Positions 17,587-28,300 of a stretch of 43,972 nucleotides of DNA are shown piece after piece. The DNA comes from Gammaproteobacteria bacterium. Lineage in GTDB: Bacteria; Pseudomonadota; Gammaproteobacteria; Steroidobacterales; JABDKV01. The notes beneath the pieces were generated by a model, which saw nothing but the letters and a program-made list of their open reading frames with translations, did not search any database and was not told the origin of the DNA. The number at the start of each line of letters is the position of its first letter. Within the stretch, counting starts at the first letter, position 1. Both the position numbers and the translations under genes were made by a program. The DNA lies in the NCBI GenBank assembly GCA_029862165.1, contig JAOTXU010000006.1, forward strand, positions 133,960 through 177,931, in the 5' to 3' direction.

Positions 17587-19155
17587 ATGAAAATCGGGGT
17601 CCCTCGCGAGGTCCACCCTAACGAACAGCGTGTGGCCACGACACCCGATGTCGCACAACGTTTGATCAAACTGGGTTTTGAAGTTGGTGTAGAAACAGGC
17701 GCCGGCGAGGCGGCCGCTTACACCGATCAGGCCTATCGCACTGCCGGGGCAATCATAATCCCCGATCCTAAGACGCTTTGGTCGCAGAGCGATATCGTGT
17801 TGAAGGTGCGGGCGCCCGAACACCATCCCATACTCGGACAGGACGAGCTGACGTTGTTGCGCGAGGGCACTACGCTCATCAGCTTTATCTGGCCGGGACA
17901 GAATCCTGAACTTCTCAGCCAACTGGCGGCACGCAATATCAGTGCGCTGGCCATGGATTCGGTGCCGCGTATTTCCCGTGCGCAAAAACTTGACGCGCTG
18001 TCATCGATGGCAAATATTGCCGGCTACCGCGCAGTTGTCGAAGCCTCGTGGTATTTCGGACGGTTTTTCACCGGACAAATTACCGCAGCCGGCAAGGTAC
18101 AACCGGCCAAGATCCTGGTGATCGGTGCCGGTGTCGCCGGCCTGGCGGCGATTGGTGCGGCCGGTAGCCTGGGTGCCATCGTGCGGGCCTTCGATACGCG
18201 CCCTGAAGTACGTGAACAAGTTCTGAGTATGGGTGCCGATTTCCTCGAGCTCGACTTCGAAGAAGACGGTACCGGTGCTGGCGGCTATGCCAAGGTGATG
18301 AGTCAGGAATTTATCGATGCAGAAATGGCATTGTTCCGCGAACAGGCGGCCGAGATCGACATCATTATTACGACCGCGCTCATACCTGGTAAGCCATCAC
18401 CCAAACTGATTTTGGCCGATATGGTCGAGATGATGCGCGAAGGCAGCGTGATCGTCGATCTCGCAGCCGAACAGGGTGGTAACTGTGAGCTGACCCAACC
18501 CGGCGAAGTCACGCAGGCGCACGGTGTCACCATCATCGGGTACACCGACCTGCCAAGTCGCCTGGCAACACAATCCAGCCAGCTATATGCAACCAACCTC
18601 TACAATTTAATAGCGGAAATGACACCGGACAAGAATGGCCTGGCCATCATCGACATGGACGACGAAGTCATTCGCGGCACGACAGTGGTGCACAACGGTG
18701 AAATCACCTGGCCACCCCCCGTGCCGAAACTGCCAGTTCTACCGACCAAAACTACAGCGGCGGCGGAGCCTGCCAAGATTGTTCCGCCCGATCCACGTAA
18801 GCGTAGTCTTTACACGCTGGTCGGCCTGGCAATCGCCATGAGCTTGCTACTGTCCGTCGGGTCGGTCGCGCCAGCGTCTTTTATGGCCCATCTCACGGTT
18901 TTCGTCCTGGCAGTGTTCGTTGGCTGGCAGGTGATTTGGTCGGTAACCCCTGCCCTGCACACACCCCTTATGAGTGTCACCAACGCGATCAGCGGCATCA
19001 TTGTGCTCGGCGCCCTGCTACAAATCGGCGAAGACGCACCCTGGGTCATCGCCTTGTCATTTATCGCGGTGCTGATCGCCAGCATCAATATCGCCGGTGG
19101 ATTTCTGGTAACGCAACGCATGCTGTCTATGTTCCGCAGGGAGGACGTGGAATGA
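17587..19155 (+). CDS. pntA: NAD(P) transhydrogenase subunit alpha
   Basis: Inner-membrane, proton-translocating transhydrogenase subunit that binds NAD(H) and, with PntB, makes NADPH from NADP+ at the expense of the proton gradient. The 522 residues are close to the usual 510. Residues 1-380 form the cytoplasmic NAD domain ([17 protein letters not shown]; Rossmann [41 protein letters not shown]). A Pro/Ala linker and four membrane segments (about 408-510) follow. The start is ATG 17587 with GGAGAG upstream; ATG 17572 is in frame but less likely. Overlaps pntB by ATGA, indicating translational coupling. Confidence 0.97.
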   Translation: MKIGVPREVHPNEQRVATTPDVAQRLIKLGFEVGVETGAGEAAAYTDQAYRTAGAIIIPDPKTLWSQSDIVLKVRAPEHHPILGQDELTLLREGTTLISFIWPGQNPELLSQLAARNISALAMDSVPRISRAQKLDALSSMANIAGYRAVVEASWYFGRFFTGQITAAGKVQPAKILVIGAGVAGLAAIGAAGSLGAIVRAFDTRPEVREQVLSMGADFLELDFEEDGTGAGGYAKVMSQEFIDAEMALFREQAAEIDIIITTALIPGKPSPKLILADMVEMMREGSVIVDLAAEQGGNCELTQPGEVTQAHGVTIIGYTDLPSRLATQSSQLYATNLYNLIAEMTPDKNGLAIIDMDDEVIRGTTVVHNGEITWPPPVPKLPVLPTKTTAAAEPAKIVPPDPRKRSLYTLVGLAIAMSLLLSVGSVAPASFMAHLTVFVLAVFVGWQVIWSVTPALHTPLMSVTNAISGIIVLGALLQIGEDAPWVIALSFIAVLIASINIAGGFLVTQRMLSMFRREDVE

Positions 19156-20534
19156 GTGGCATGGTGACAGCAAGCTATATCGGCGCCAGCGTTCTTTTCA
19201 TTCTCAGCTTGGGGGGCTTAAGCAACCAGGAGACTGCGCGCCGCGGCAATCTCTACGGCATGATCGGCATGACACTGGCCGTGGTCGCAACCATTCTGAG
19301 CGACCAGGTCGGTGGTTATGCTTGGATCGCCGTCGCGATGCTGGTCGGCGGTGCGATTGGCTGGTCTGTCGCGTCTAAGGTCGAGATGACAGCCATGCCA
19401 CAGCTCGTGGCAATCATGCACAGTTTTGTCGGTCTGGCTGCTGTGCTGGTTGGTTTTGCCAACTACCTGGATCCGAATGTGTCAATGAGCGGCGTGGAAA
19501 AAACCATTCATGAAGCCGAGATTTACATTGGTGTTTTGATCGGCGCGGTGACTTTTACCGGATCGGTCATCGCGTTTGGCAAGCTACAAGGTGTGATTGG
19601 CAGCAAACCCCTGATGCTACCCGGCCGCCACTTCGTCAATGCCGGCATCGGCATTGTTTGTATCTGGCTTGGTTTTGTATTTGTAGGTGCGCACGGGGTC
19701 AATCAGGGAATCGTGCCGTTATTGATCATGACGGCTCTCGCATTTGGCTTTGGCGCACACATGGTCATGGCCATTGGTGGTGCGGACATGCCGGTGGTTA
19801 TCTCCATGCTCAACAGTTATTCCGGCTGGGCAGCTGCTGCGGCTGGTTTCATGCTGTCGAATGACCTACTTATCGTAACCGGTGCGCTGGTCGGATCCAG
19901 TGGCGCGATATTGAGCTACATCATGTGCCGTGCCATGAACCGGAACTTTTTTGCCGTCATCATGGGCGGATTTGGTGGCGGCGGAACGGCCACGGCGATG
20001 GCCGAGGATGGTGAGGTACAACCGGTCTCTGCCGATGACGTTGCCGATATGCTGCTTTCATCGCAAAGCGTGGTCATCGTGCCGGGCTATGGCATGGCAG
20101 TCGCACACGCGCAGCACCCAGTGTCGGAATTGACACAGGCCCTGCGCAATCGTGGCATCAAAGTGCGCTTCGCTATTCACCCGGTTGCGGGCCGCATGCC
20201 CGGTCATATGAACGTTCTGCTCGCAGAAGCCAAAGTGCCTTATGACATAGTGCTCGAGATGGATGAAATCAACGAAGACCTGCCCAACACCGATGTAGTG
20301 CTGGTCATCGGCGCCAACGACATTGTAAATCCGTCGGCGCTGGAAGATCCGGAAGGCCCCATCGCAGGTATGCCGGTACTTGAAGTCTGGAAGGCGCATA
20401 CCACTGTCGTATTAAAACGCAGCATGGCCACCGGTTACGCCGGTGTGCAAAATCCGCTGTTTTTCAAAGACAATACCCGCATGCTCTTTGGTGACGCCCG
20501 CGAAAGCATCGACGCCGTTTTCAAAAACATCTGA
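19152..20534 (+). CDS. pntB: NAD(P) transhydrogenase subunit beta
   Basis: Membrane partner of PntA that carries the NADP(H)-binding domain and most of the proton channel. The 460 residues match the family. The first 270 residues hold about nine transmembrane helices; the C-terminal 190 form the NADP domain with [53 protein letters not shown] and the closing [19 protein letters not shown] loop. The ATG at 19152 overlaps the pntA stop. A longer open frame from 18936 is only an extension into pntA. Confidence 0.97.
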   Translation: MSGMVTASYIGASVLFILSLGGLSNQETARRGNLYGMIGMTLAVVATILSDQVGGYAWIAVAMLVGGAIGWSVASKVEMTAMPQLVAIMHSFVGLAAVLVGFANYLDPNVSMSGVEKTIHEAEIYIGVLIGAVTFTGSVIAFGKLQGVIGSKPLMLPGRHFVNAGIGIVCIWLGFVFVGAHGVNQGIVPLLIMTALAFGFGAHMVMAIGGADMPVVISMLNSYSGWAAAAAGFMLSNDLLIVTGALVGSSGAILSYIMCRAMNRNFFAVIMGGFGGGGTATAMAEDGEVQPVSADDVADMLLSSQSVVIVPGYGMAVAHAQHPVSELTQALRNRGIKVRFAIHPVAGRMPGHMNVLLAEAKVPYDIVLEMDEINEDLPNTDVVLVIGANDIVNPSALEDPEGPIAGMPVLEVWKAHTTVVLKRSMATGYAGVQNPLFFKDNTRMLFGDARESIDAVFKNI

Positions 20535-20572
20535 TAACGCCGCGTAACCCCGACAGATTTATTTGCCAGTTT

Positions 20573-20588
20573 TACCCCAAAAGGGGTA
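20573..20588. repeat. Palindrome TACCCC-AAAA-GGGGTA after pntB
   Basis: A 6-bp perfect inverted repeat 38 bases downstream of the pntB stop. It has no T tract, so it is a weak terminator candidate or a protein-binding site. The remaining bases up to 20744 show no gene. Confidence 0.45.
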
Positions 20589-20744
20589 CGACAAACTCGT
20601 TCCCACCAGATAGGGTGACACTGTGAGATGATAGGATGACCACACGTGTCGATGGACAAGCTCGAGGTTAAATGCACGGACGCCGCAGGGAAGCGCCGAG
20701 CGGTGGTCGATCGCGGTCGGCCACCGTCCTCAGGGATGCCTGCA

Positions 20745-20999
20745 TCACTTATCTGATTCGAAAAGACCCAGACGGCTCGCCCTGGCAACGGCCTGTGTGC
20801 GACTGTTCACGTCAAGTTTGTCGTAGATATTGCGGGTATGTGCCTTGATAGTGTGTAACGACAAAAAAAGTCTGGTGGCAATTTCCTGATTCGAACAGCC
20901 CTCAGAGATCAACTGCAGCACTTCCACCTCGCGCTTGCTCAACACCGCGATGTCGACAGCCGTCAAGCGCGTAATGAAATCGCGGTCTCTTGGCGTCAA
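20745..20999 (-). CDS. Stand-alone LuxR-type helix-turn-helix domain, probable regulator remnant
   Basis: The 84 residues are almost entirely a LuxR/GerE DNA-binding domain: LSKREVEVLQLISEGCSNQEIATRLFLSLHTIKAHTRNIYDKLDVNSRTQAV (quoted here in outline), very like the C-terminal domain of large MalT-type regulators. The sensor portion is missing: reading upstream in frame, the open frame closes at a TGA about 21 codons before 20999. The only starts are weak (TTG at 20999), and no ribosome-binding site is evident. Most likely the surviving 3' end of a decayed regulator; a functional mini-LuxR (GerE-like) is the alternative. It sits between pntAB and the hydroxyacid dehydrogenase. Confidence 0.65.
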   Translation of the reverse strand: MTPRDRDFITRLTAVDIAVLSKREVEVLQLISEGCSNQEIATRLFLSLHTIKAHTRNIYDKLDVNSRTQAVARASRLGLFESDK

Positions 21000-21296
21000 A
21001 TCGAATACCCTGCCAAAGACACAAACGAGCTTGTTGGATGGGGCTCACGAGACTCAGATAAGAACCGTAACGAATCCTCACGCGCTGATCGCGTGAAATT
21101 ATGGTCGTCGGCCGCCGAGTCGTGCGCGAGACAGAGCATCCCATCTCCCCCTTCCCATTACGTCAGGCTAGCATGAGTCACGCGGACACCCCCTGACATT
21201 TTGTCGACTGTGCCGGTAGGAAAAACCCTACGTATTGATTCCGACCGCGTTCCGGTCGCACTATCCGCCTGAGCCGGCAACCTGACTATTCATGCC

Positions 21297-22457
21297 ATGC
21301 TGCTGAAAAACTGCTACAAGACCGACGATTTTCGAAAATTGGCCATGCAACGCCTGCCGGCTCCCGTGTTTCATTACATTGATGGCGGCGCAGACGACGA
21401 GAGCACGCTCAAACGAAATACGGCAGCTTTTGAAACCGTCGACCTGGTGCCCAATGTCCTGACCGGTGTCGACAGGGTTGATCTATCCGTTGAAGTGCTG
21501 GGCCAGCGGCTGGCGCTGCCCCTGTTTTTCTCGCCAACGGCAATGCAACGCTTGTTTCACCATGAAGGCGAACGAGCTATAGCCAATGTCGCCGAACAGA
21601 TAGGTACGCTCTTTGGCGTGTCGACAATCGGCACACGCAGCATCGAGGAGTTAGGACGTCATAATGCTCCGAAACTCTTTCAAATCTACGTGCACAAGGA
21701 CCCGGCTCTAACCACAGATCTGATCGAACGCTGCAAAACGGCCGGTTTTGACGCACTGACACTCACCGTGGATGCCATCGTTGCCGGCAATCGCGAACGC
21801 GATTATCTCACCGGATTCACCACGCCACCGAAACTTACGCCAAGGAGCCTGCTGAGCTTTGCCCTGCATCCGGGCTGGTCACTCAACTATCTGTTTAGAG
21901 AGAAATTCGATCTTCCCAATGTTTCTCGGTACATTTCAGCGGGCTCGAGCATCGCCTCATCCGTGACCGACTATCTCGACAGTCAAATGCAGCGCTCAAT
22001 AAACTGGGAGGACGCAGCCAGAATGGTTGAACAATGGCAGGGGCCATTTGCCGTAAAAGGCGTAATGTCGGTCGCCGATGCCAGACGCTGCGTGGACATC
22101 GGCGCAACCGCAGTTATCGTTTCAAACCATGGTGGCAGACAACTCGACGGGGCACGCGCACCATTCGATCAACTGGCAGCGATCTCGGATGCCGTTGGTG
22201 GTGAAATCGAAATTATCCTCGACGGCGGCATTCGCCGTGGGACGCATGTGCTAAAAGCCCTGGCCCGAGGCGCGACGGCCTGCTCAGGTGGTCGCATGTA
22301 TCTTTATGCGTTGGCAGCAGCCGGAGAGCCCGGTGTGGCACGCGCCATGCGTTTGCTCCAAGACGAAATGGAACGCGACATGATACTGATGGGATGCAGC
22401 GCGCCGAACGAGCTGAATGCATCCATGCTTGCGCCGCGAGATCAATCTACAGGGTGA
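21297..22457 (+). CDS. FMN-dependent alpha-hydroxyacid dehydrogenase (L-lactate dehydrogenase LldD-like)
   Basis: Flavoenzyme of 386 residues that oxidises an L-2-hydroxyacid, probably L-lactate, to the 2-oxoacid, passing electrons to the respiratory chain. Motifs: FHYIDGGADDESTLKRN near the N-terminus, LFFSPTAMQRLFHHEGE, LFQIYVHKD, TVDAIVAGNRERDY, Lys254 (AVKGVMS), the catalytic His278 with Arg281 in SNHGGRQLDGA, and the phosphate loop DGGIRRGTHVLKALARGA. All FMN and substrate residues of the family seem present. Substrate could also be glycolate or mandelate. The stop overlaps the convergent symporter gene by 16 bases; lactate oxidation plus monocarboxylate uptake would make sense together. 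Confidence 0.9.
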   Translation: MLLKNCYKTDDFRKLAMQRLPAPVFHYIDGGADDESTLKRNTAAFETVDLVPNVLTGVDRVDLSVEVLGQRLALPLFFSPTAMQRLFHHEGERAIANVAEQIGTLFGVSTIGTRSIEELGRHNAPKLFQIYVHKDPALTTDLIERCKTAGFDALTLTVDAIVAGNRERDYLTGFTTPPKLTPRSLLSFALHPGWSLNYLFREKFDLPNVSRYISAGSSIASSVTDYLDSQMQRSINWEDAARMVEQWQGPFAVKGVMSVADARRCVDIGATAVIVSNHGGRQLDGARAPFDQLAAISDAVGGEIEIILDGGIRRGTHVLKALARGATACSGGRMYLYALAAAGEPGVARAMRLLQDEMERDMILMGCSAPNELNASMLAPRDQSTG

Positions 22458-24220
22458 CCCTCGATAACACGTGGCACGCGAATGTGTTCAACCAGGTGCT
22501 GAATCCGTTCCGGTGGCGGTGCGGTCAAGTGACTCACCGTCAATGCCACGGCAAAATTGAGCAGCATGCCGATCACACCGATACCTTCTGGTGATATCCC
22601 GAACAGCCAGTGTTCTGTCACGTTCTCACCCCAGGGTGCACCGGCCCATTTGAGAAACAGGCCTTTGAAGTACTCGATATAGCCATAGGTGAAAAACAAC
22701 CCCGTCAACATGCCGGCAATTGCGCCCTGCTTGTTAGCCCGCTTGGAAAAAATACCGAGCAGTATGGCCGGAAACAAGGATGCCGCCGCCAGTCCAAAGG
22801 CAAATGCGACGACTTGCGCGACCCAACCGGGGGGATCGAATCCCAGATATCCGGCAATCATGATTGCCGAGGCGGCAGCAATGCGACCGGCCAGTAATTC
22901 ATTTTTTTCCGAAATATGCGGCACAAAAATGCCCTTGATCAGGTCGTGCGAGATCGCAGCCGAAATAACCAACAATAATCCGGCGGCCGTCGACAGTGCC
23001 GCGGCAATACCACCGGCGGCAACAAGCGCAATAACCCAGTTTGGCAACCCGGCAATTTCGGGATTAGCCAGCACCATGATGTCGCGATCGACTGTGATCT
23101 CATTGCCCTGCCAGCCATAACTCCTTGCGGTGGCCGTAAAATCGGCATTTTTGTCGTTATAGTACTGAACCCTGCCATCGCCGTTTTTGTCATCGAATGT
23201 CACCAGCCCGGTTCGTTGCCATGTACGCATCCAGTCAGGACGGTTTTCATAAACGAGATTGCCATCGACCGTACCCACGGCACCCGGTTGTATTGTGTTG
23301 ATGAGATTGAAACGGGCCATCGCGCCCACCGCCGGTGCGGTTGTGTACAGCACGGCGATAAACAACAACGCGTACCCGGCGGAGCGACGTGCATCACGTA
23401 CGGTCGGCACTGTGAAAAAACGTACGATTACATGCGGCAATCCGGCTGTGCCCACCATCAAGGCCAGCGTGATACAAAATACATCAATCGTGCTTTTGGT
23501 ACCGTTGGTGTATTGGGTAAACCCAAGCGAGGTGACGATACCATCGAGTCTGCTGAGCAGACTGACTCCGGTGCCGGTTACCTCGCTGCCAAATGCAAGC
23601 TGTGGTATCGCATTGCCGGTAATCTGCAGTGCGATAAAGACTGCCGGCACGGTATAGGCAAAAATCAACACGCAATATTGGGCAACCTGCGTATAAGTAA
23701 TACCCTTCATGCCACCGAGCACGGCGTAGATGAATACCACTCCCATCCCTATGGCCAGGCCAACGCCAATTTCGACCTCGAGAAAGCGCGAAAAAACGAT
23801 GCCCACGCCACGCATTTGCCCGGCGATGTAGGTAAAGGACACAAAGATCAGACAAATGACTGCAACGATTCGGGCTGTTCTTGAGTAATAACGTTCGCCA
23901 ATAAATTGGGGCACGGTAAACTTGCCAAACTTGCGCAGATACGGTGCGAGAAAAAGTGCGAGCAACACGTAGCCGCCGGTCCAGCCCATCAGATAGACAG
24001 AACCGTCATAGCCGAGAAAAGCAATGAGACCGGCCATGGAAATAAACGATGCAGCACTCATCCAGTCCGCGGCGGTCGCCATGCCATTGGCTACAGGCGA
24101 TACCGTTTTGCCTGCGATATAGAAGTCGCCGGTGTTGTGCGCCCGTGACCAGATAGCAATACCGATGTAAAGCGCGAAACTCGCGCCCACTACCAAATAA
24201 GTCAGTGCCTGTAAGCTCAT
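22442..24220 (-). CDS. Sodium/solute symporter, VC_2705-like (acetate/monocarboxylate type)
   Basis: Inner-membrane Na+-coupled transporter of 592 residues, with about 13 helices. The SSS signature is seen in DFYIAGKTVSPVANGMATAADWMSAASF (outline), VLGGMKGITYTQVAQY, and HVIVRFFTVPTVRDARRSAGYA. Between helices there is a soluble insert (about residues 315-375) typical of the ActP-like branch that pairs with DUF4212 subunits. The partner gene lies 6 bases upstream on the same strand, so the two are almost certainly co-expressed. Substrate is inferred to be acetate, lactate or another small carboxylate. Confidence 0.93.
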   Translation of the reverse strand: MSLQALTYLVVGASFALYIGIAIWSRAHNTGDFYIAGKTVSPVANGMATAADWMSAASFISMAGLIAFLGYDGSVYLMGWTGGYVLLALFLAPYLRKFGKFTVPQFIGERYYSRTARIVAVICLIFVSFTYIAGQMRGVGIVFSRFLEVEIGVGLAIGMGVVFIYAVLGGMKGITYTQVAQYCVLIFAYTVPAVFIALQITGNAIPQLAFGSEVTGTGVSLLSRLDGIVTSLGFTQYTNGTKSTIDVFCITLALMVGTAGLPHVIVRFFTVPTVRDARRSAGYALLFIAVLYTTAPAVGAMARFNLINTIQPGAVGTVDGNLVYENRPDWMRTWQRTGLVTFDDKNGDGRVQYYNDKNADFTATARSYGWQGNEITVDRDIMVLANPEIAGLPNWVIALVAAGGIAAALSTAAGLLLVISAAISHDLIKGIFVPHISEKNELLAGRIAAASAIMIAGYLGFDPPGWVAQVVAFAFGLAAASLFPAILLGIFSKRANKQGAIAGMLTGLFFTYGYIEYFKGLFLKWAGAPWGENVTEHWLFGISPEGIGVIGMLLNFAVALTVSHLTAPPPERIQHLVEHIRVPRVIEGHPVD

Positions 24221-24226
24221 GCCCGG

Positions 24227-24484
24227 CTAGTCTTCGTGCACGTCATACTTGCGGTCGAGGTAGTTCATGCGCCAGGCGTAGAAGAACAGCAGCAGGACAA
24301 AGATATAGATCGAGCCCTGTTGCGCGAACCAGAAACCCAGCCGAAAGCCCCCGAATTGAATTTTATTCAGTGCATCAACGAAAAGAATGCCAAATCCATA
24401 CGAGCACACGAACCAGACGATCATGCAACCCAGCAGCAGACGCAGATTGGCACGCCAGTAACCGGCGCGGTTCTCAGGAGTCAT
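24227..24484 (-). CDS. DUF4212 small symporter subunit
   Basis: Membrane protein of 85 residues with two helices (LRLLLGCMIVWFVCSYGFGILF and GSIYIFVLLLFFYAWRMNYL, each quoted in part), beginning MTPENRAGYWRANLRL and ending in an acidic tail. The YWR(A)N opening and two-helix layout are characteristic of DUF4212 proteins, which accompany VC_2705-like symporters. ATG 24484 is chosen over the frame's earlier start at 24523 because GGGGA lies just before it and the family begins there. Operon with the downstream symporter. Confidence 0.9.
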   Translation of the reverse strand: MTPENRAGYWRANLRLLLGCMIVWFVCSYGFGILFVDALNKIQFGGFRLGFWFAQQGSIYIFVLLLFFYAWRMNYLDRKYDVHED

Positions 24485-24816
24485 CACATTTCCCCAATGA
24501 TGTGATTCTTTGTTAGCCCACAATCTAACAGAGCGCCGTCACTTAGTCCCCAGGTCCCGCGCGTCGGCGGCCCCCACGCTGCGCCCAAGGCGGAGGGGCG
24601 GGAATGGTAACCGCGGCGCCACGTAAACCCTCCTCCCGCTGCGCCGGGTTTTTGCTCGAATCGACGCATCGCCGTAAGTGCCGTTCCCGAAACCGGTCCC
24701 TTGGTGCGCTTGCCCGGCAACACCATGCGGCAAAAGGTTTTATTTTCTGCCATCGGATGCTACAACGGCGGTAGCTATCCTGATATCGCGTGATCAATGC
24801 AAACGAGGACAATCAC
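24485..24816. other. GC-rich intergenic region, no convincing gene
   Basis: Divergent region between the symporter operon and the AhpD-like gene. The stretch 24545-24740 is noticeably GC-rich with scattered open frames in several frames, none with a plausible protein. It must hold both promoters, but no clear -35/-10 pair was seen. Confidence 0.5.
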
Positions 24817-25392
24817 ATGAGCGTTTCCTACGTTGAACTGAACGAAGCTGACGAGCGCACCCAGAAGTTTTATCAGCAGGCAGCTGATCGTTTTGAGATG
24901 CTGCTAAACATTTTTAAAGTGTTTGGTCATACGCCGGAGCTTGGCGAGGCTTTTACCCAATCCGTCATGGCAATGCTAAAGGACGGCGAACTCGATTGGG
25001 CCACTAAAGAACTGATCATACTCAAAGCGACGCATCGCAACGTCTGCCGTTATTGCGTTGTGCAACATGAAACCGTCAGCAAGCGGCTGGGCATTTCAGA
25101 GGAGAAGATTGCCGATATTGGTGATGACCGCTACCAATCCAGCCCGCATTTCACAGATGCCGAAAAAACCTTGTTGGACTTGACCATCCAGATTGGTGAC
25201 GACGCCAATCAGGTATCAAAATCCTTGTGGAAACGCCTACACAAGCATTTTACGGAACCACAGATTGTCGAGGCGGTGTACGTCATTACTCAATACATCG
25301 CTATCAGCAAATTTGGAGATGCATTGGGCGTCGAACTCGAACCGGTCTTCTCCGGATTCGATCCGATACTTCATCTATCTCCCGTATTCTGA
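24817..25392 (+). CDS. Carboxymuconolactone decarboxylase/AhpD-like protein
   Basis: Small all-helical protein of 191 residues with a redox-active CxxC. The AhpD peroxidase pattern E-x11-CxxC-x3-H is present: Glu65, Cys77, Cys80 and His84 (KELIILKATHRNVCRYCVVQHE, in outline). This points to thiol-dependent peroxidase or alkylhydroperoxidase activity rather than decarboxylation. Residues 85-160 form the second helical part typical of longer family members. ATG 24817 is preferred (GAGGAC upstream); GTG 24790 is in frame. The 3' end overlaps the convergent propeller gene by 22 bases. Confidence 0.88.
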   Translation: MSVSYVELNEADERTQKFYQQAADRFEMLLNIFKVFGHTPELGEAFTQSVMAMLKDGELDWATKELIILKATHRNVCRYCVVQHETVSKRLGISEEKIADIGDDRYQSSPHFTDAEKTLLDLTIQIGDDANQVSKSLWKRLHKHFTEPQIVEAVYVITQYIAISKFGDALGVELEPVFSGFDPILHLSPVF

Positions 25393-28300
25393 TAGCCGAT
25401 CGCATCGATCATGACCGTATCGGTCAGCCCTGCCCTGTCGGTAACGGTCAGGCCGATCCGATCGGGCGTGTATCCCGGCTTCAGTTTGAGTTGACGACCC
25501 TGGCCCAGCTCGACTGGGGTTTTTCCGGAAGTGTCCAACCATTCGTAGCGGACGATATCGTCTTCAGTTGCCGGACTGGAGTCCGGGTCGCTGGAAGCAG
25601 ACGCATCCAGAATAACAACGCCCTGCTCGTCGGTTATGCGGGCCTGAGCCACCGGGTGCAGGTTCGGCAACTCTTCTGAACGCAGTCTGAAACCGATTCC
25701 CGGATCGCTCGTGCAAATCTCAATATCTCTGGATGCCACCGTCACAACAGCGTCGTCATGGGCAACGATGTCACGGGAATTGCGGCTGGCCGGGCAATTC
25801 GGGTGCGGACCGGGTATGCCACGCGCATGAACGGCCTGGTCGATTGTCTTGGCCAGTTCTTTCGGCCGCATGCCGCGGTCAGTTTCGATTTCTATCTCGC
25901 AGGCACCAAGACTCGTCTGTTGGGTGATGCGGATAACGCCACCGTGGCTGCCCTCGTCTGGTGTTGTAAACCAGATCTTGGGTATCTGTAACTGACCCAG
26001 GATGGGAACGCCCAGCCCGCGTACCGCGAAACAGCTCCCGGTGCCTTCGCCGGGATCGGTGGCGAGAGCGGTAATGACCTGGTTGCCGCTGACCCCCTTG
26101 GTCGCAAGGCGAAGCCGTGGCGGCCTCGGGAACTCGTCTTCGGAGCCCATCTTGGTCACCTTGAGATGTGCGGTCACGCCATTGTCGGCGCACGTTTGGC
26201 TTGCATTGATCAGGTCCCCGGCCCGGGCGAGCACGGCTTCTTCGTTATCACCGGCATTGGCGGGCACCGCAACCGTACACAAAGAGCGGGCGTGCTTGCG
26301 TGATTGAACGGTGGCCGAGAGATGCATCAATCGGGGCGTAGCGACATCGCCGCCTTCGCCCGCTGCTGCCATCAGTCCCATCAGCTCGAGTGCAAGCTCC
26401 GTACTGGGTGGATTGTCGAGAGTCGGACAGCCAAGTATTGTCGTCGAGGCCAACTCACCATCGCACTCCACGATTATTGTGCTCAGTGGATCATCATCGC
26501 CGTCACCGTCGGCGTCATCGTTGCAATCCGCAATGGCAACACCGTCGAGGCAACTACCGTTGTAACACGCCCACACCACCGGTTTGCCGCCCCACATTCC
26601 ACCGAGGCTGGTGGTCAGCACACCGGCGCCGTCAGTTTCCATGCTGCCACCCATCACGTCGATGCCAGATTCCGCGCAAACATCGCCGTTCGATTGCAAT
26701 AGCTTCATCGTACAGCTCTGGTCACCTGTGAAATTCTGGCCGTAGACGGGAATGTCCCAGATAGAATCGTCCACCCAGCCCTCGAAGTTACTGATGAACG
26801 GTTTGCCCAGCACATAGGCACCACGCCCGTGCGTTCCGGCATACAGTCTGCCGTGTGTCTCATCGACCGAAATCTGAAACACCGGCGCGTTAGGCAGGCC
26901 CTTGGCAAACTCAAACCAGCTATTGCCACCGTTGGTGCTTTTGAACATAGAAGCACCGTTTGGGCCGCTGTCGAGCCCCAGCCACATGTGATCGGGCGTG
27001 CTTGGCTCAATGGCAATAGCATTGGCCGGAACTCCTGAGGGCAAACCGGTGTTTATTGCCGACCACGCGCTGCCGCCGGTAGTGGTGCGCCAGACTCGGG
27101 AACTACCACCAAAGCCCGACACGGTGACGTAGGCGGTATCCGCCAGGGTCGGGTGAACAGCGATGCTCGCGATCGAACCACCGGGCAAACCCGCGGACAC
27201 GTTGTTCCAGCACGCCGCTGTGTTGCAGGCACCATTGGTCATGAAGACCTCGCCACCGTAGTAACCAACATATACTCGTGCCGGATTGCCAGGCGCCACA
27301 GCGATCGCGGTGATCGCATTGACACTGATATTGCCGGCGATTTGTGCTGCATTGCTTGGGGCTGTGACGATTTCCGGCGCGGCACCGGTGGCGAGTATGG
27401 GGCTTACGTCATTCCACAAACCGCCATCGTTGGTGCTTTTGTACAAACGGGTCGTACCGAAATACAACGGGTGCGGTGGTGACGGATCCTGTATGAATGG
27501 CGCGTAGAAGAGTCGCTGATCGTTCGCATCAATGCCGTTGTTGATCGAACTGAAGTTTGCGCCGCCGTCTATGGAGCGCTTCAGGTTGCCGTAGTTGCTG
27601 GCAGCGTACAATCTCATCGGATTATCCCAATCCATAAAACTGAAACCACCGTCGCCACAGCACTCCAACCATTCCCAAACCCGGCTGCCGGTCCACAGCT
27701 GACCGCCATTGTCCTGACTCGTCCCGATTACCGCCCCAACCAGGGGTGAAGATCCAAGTCCATGAAATCCCGTTATCTGCAGGTCATCATTACGCGGGTT
27801 CCAGTTGTTGCCACCGTCCGTGGAGACGGCGAAACCACCATCTGACGTATCGTAGACAATCGACGAACTGGTCGGATGAAAAAGCACTTCCCGGTGATCG
27901 AAATGCACCACGCCAATGTGGCCCGCCGGTGCCGGGGCAAGGTTGTTATCCGACGCCGCAAACGTCTGGCCACCGTTTATAGATTTCCAAAGTTGCACAC
28001 CACCCAGAAACAGGGTGTCTTCCTGGGTTGGGTGCACCGCCAGAGCATGCGTGTATCGACTGTAGCCAAAGGCGCCGGGGCTATCGTGGTTGGGGTTTCC
28101 CGCACTCTGTTGCGACCAGGAATTGCCGTTGTTGCTGGTTTTGTGTACGGCAGGCACACAGTTTTGAATAAGACCGTCGGCACAGCGCCCGAAGCTTGCA
28201 TAAACTACCTTCGGGTCGTCCCGGAAAATATCGACCTCGACAAAATCGAACGGCAGGCTGATATCGGGCAGACCACTGGTATTGGAACAACCCGCAGGCT

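Noticed and set aside
23216..23884. Plus-strand 222-residue open frame
   Set aside because: It lies wholly antisense to the well-supported symporter gene and has no protein-like pattern.
24484..24812. Minus-strand open frames in the GC-rich intergenic region
   Set aside because: Low-complexity Arg/Gly/Pro composition, no ribosome-binding site and overlapping frames in the same strand; typical GC-rich noise.
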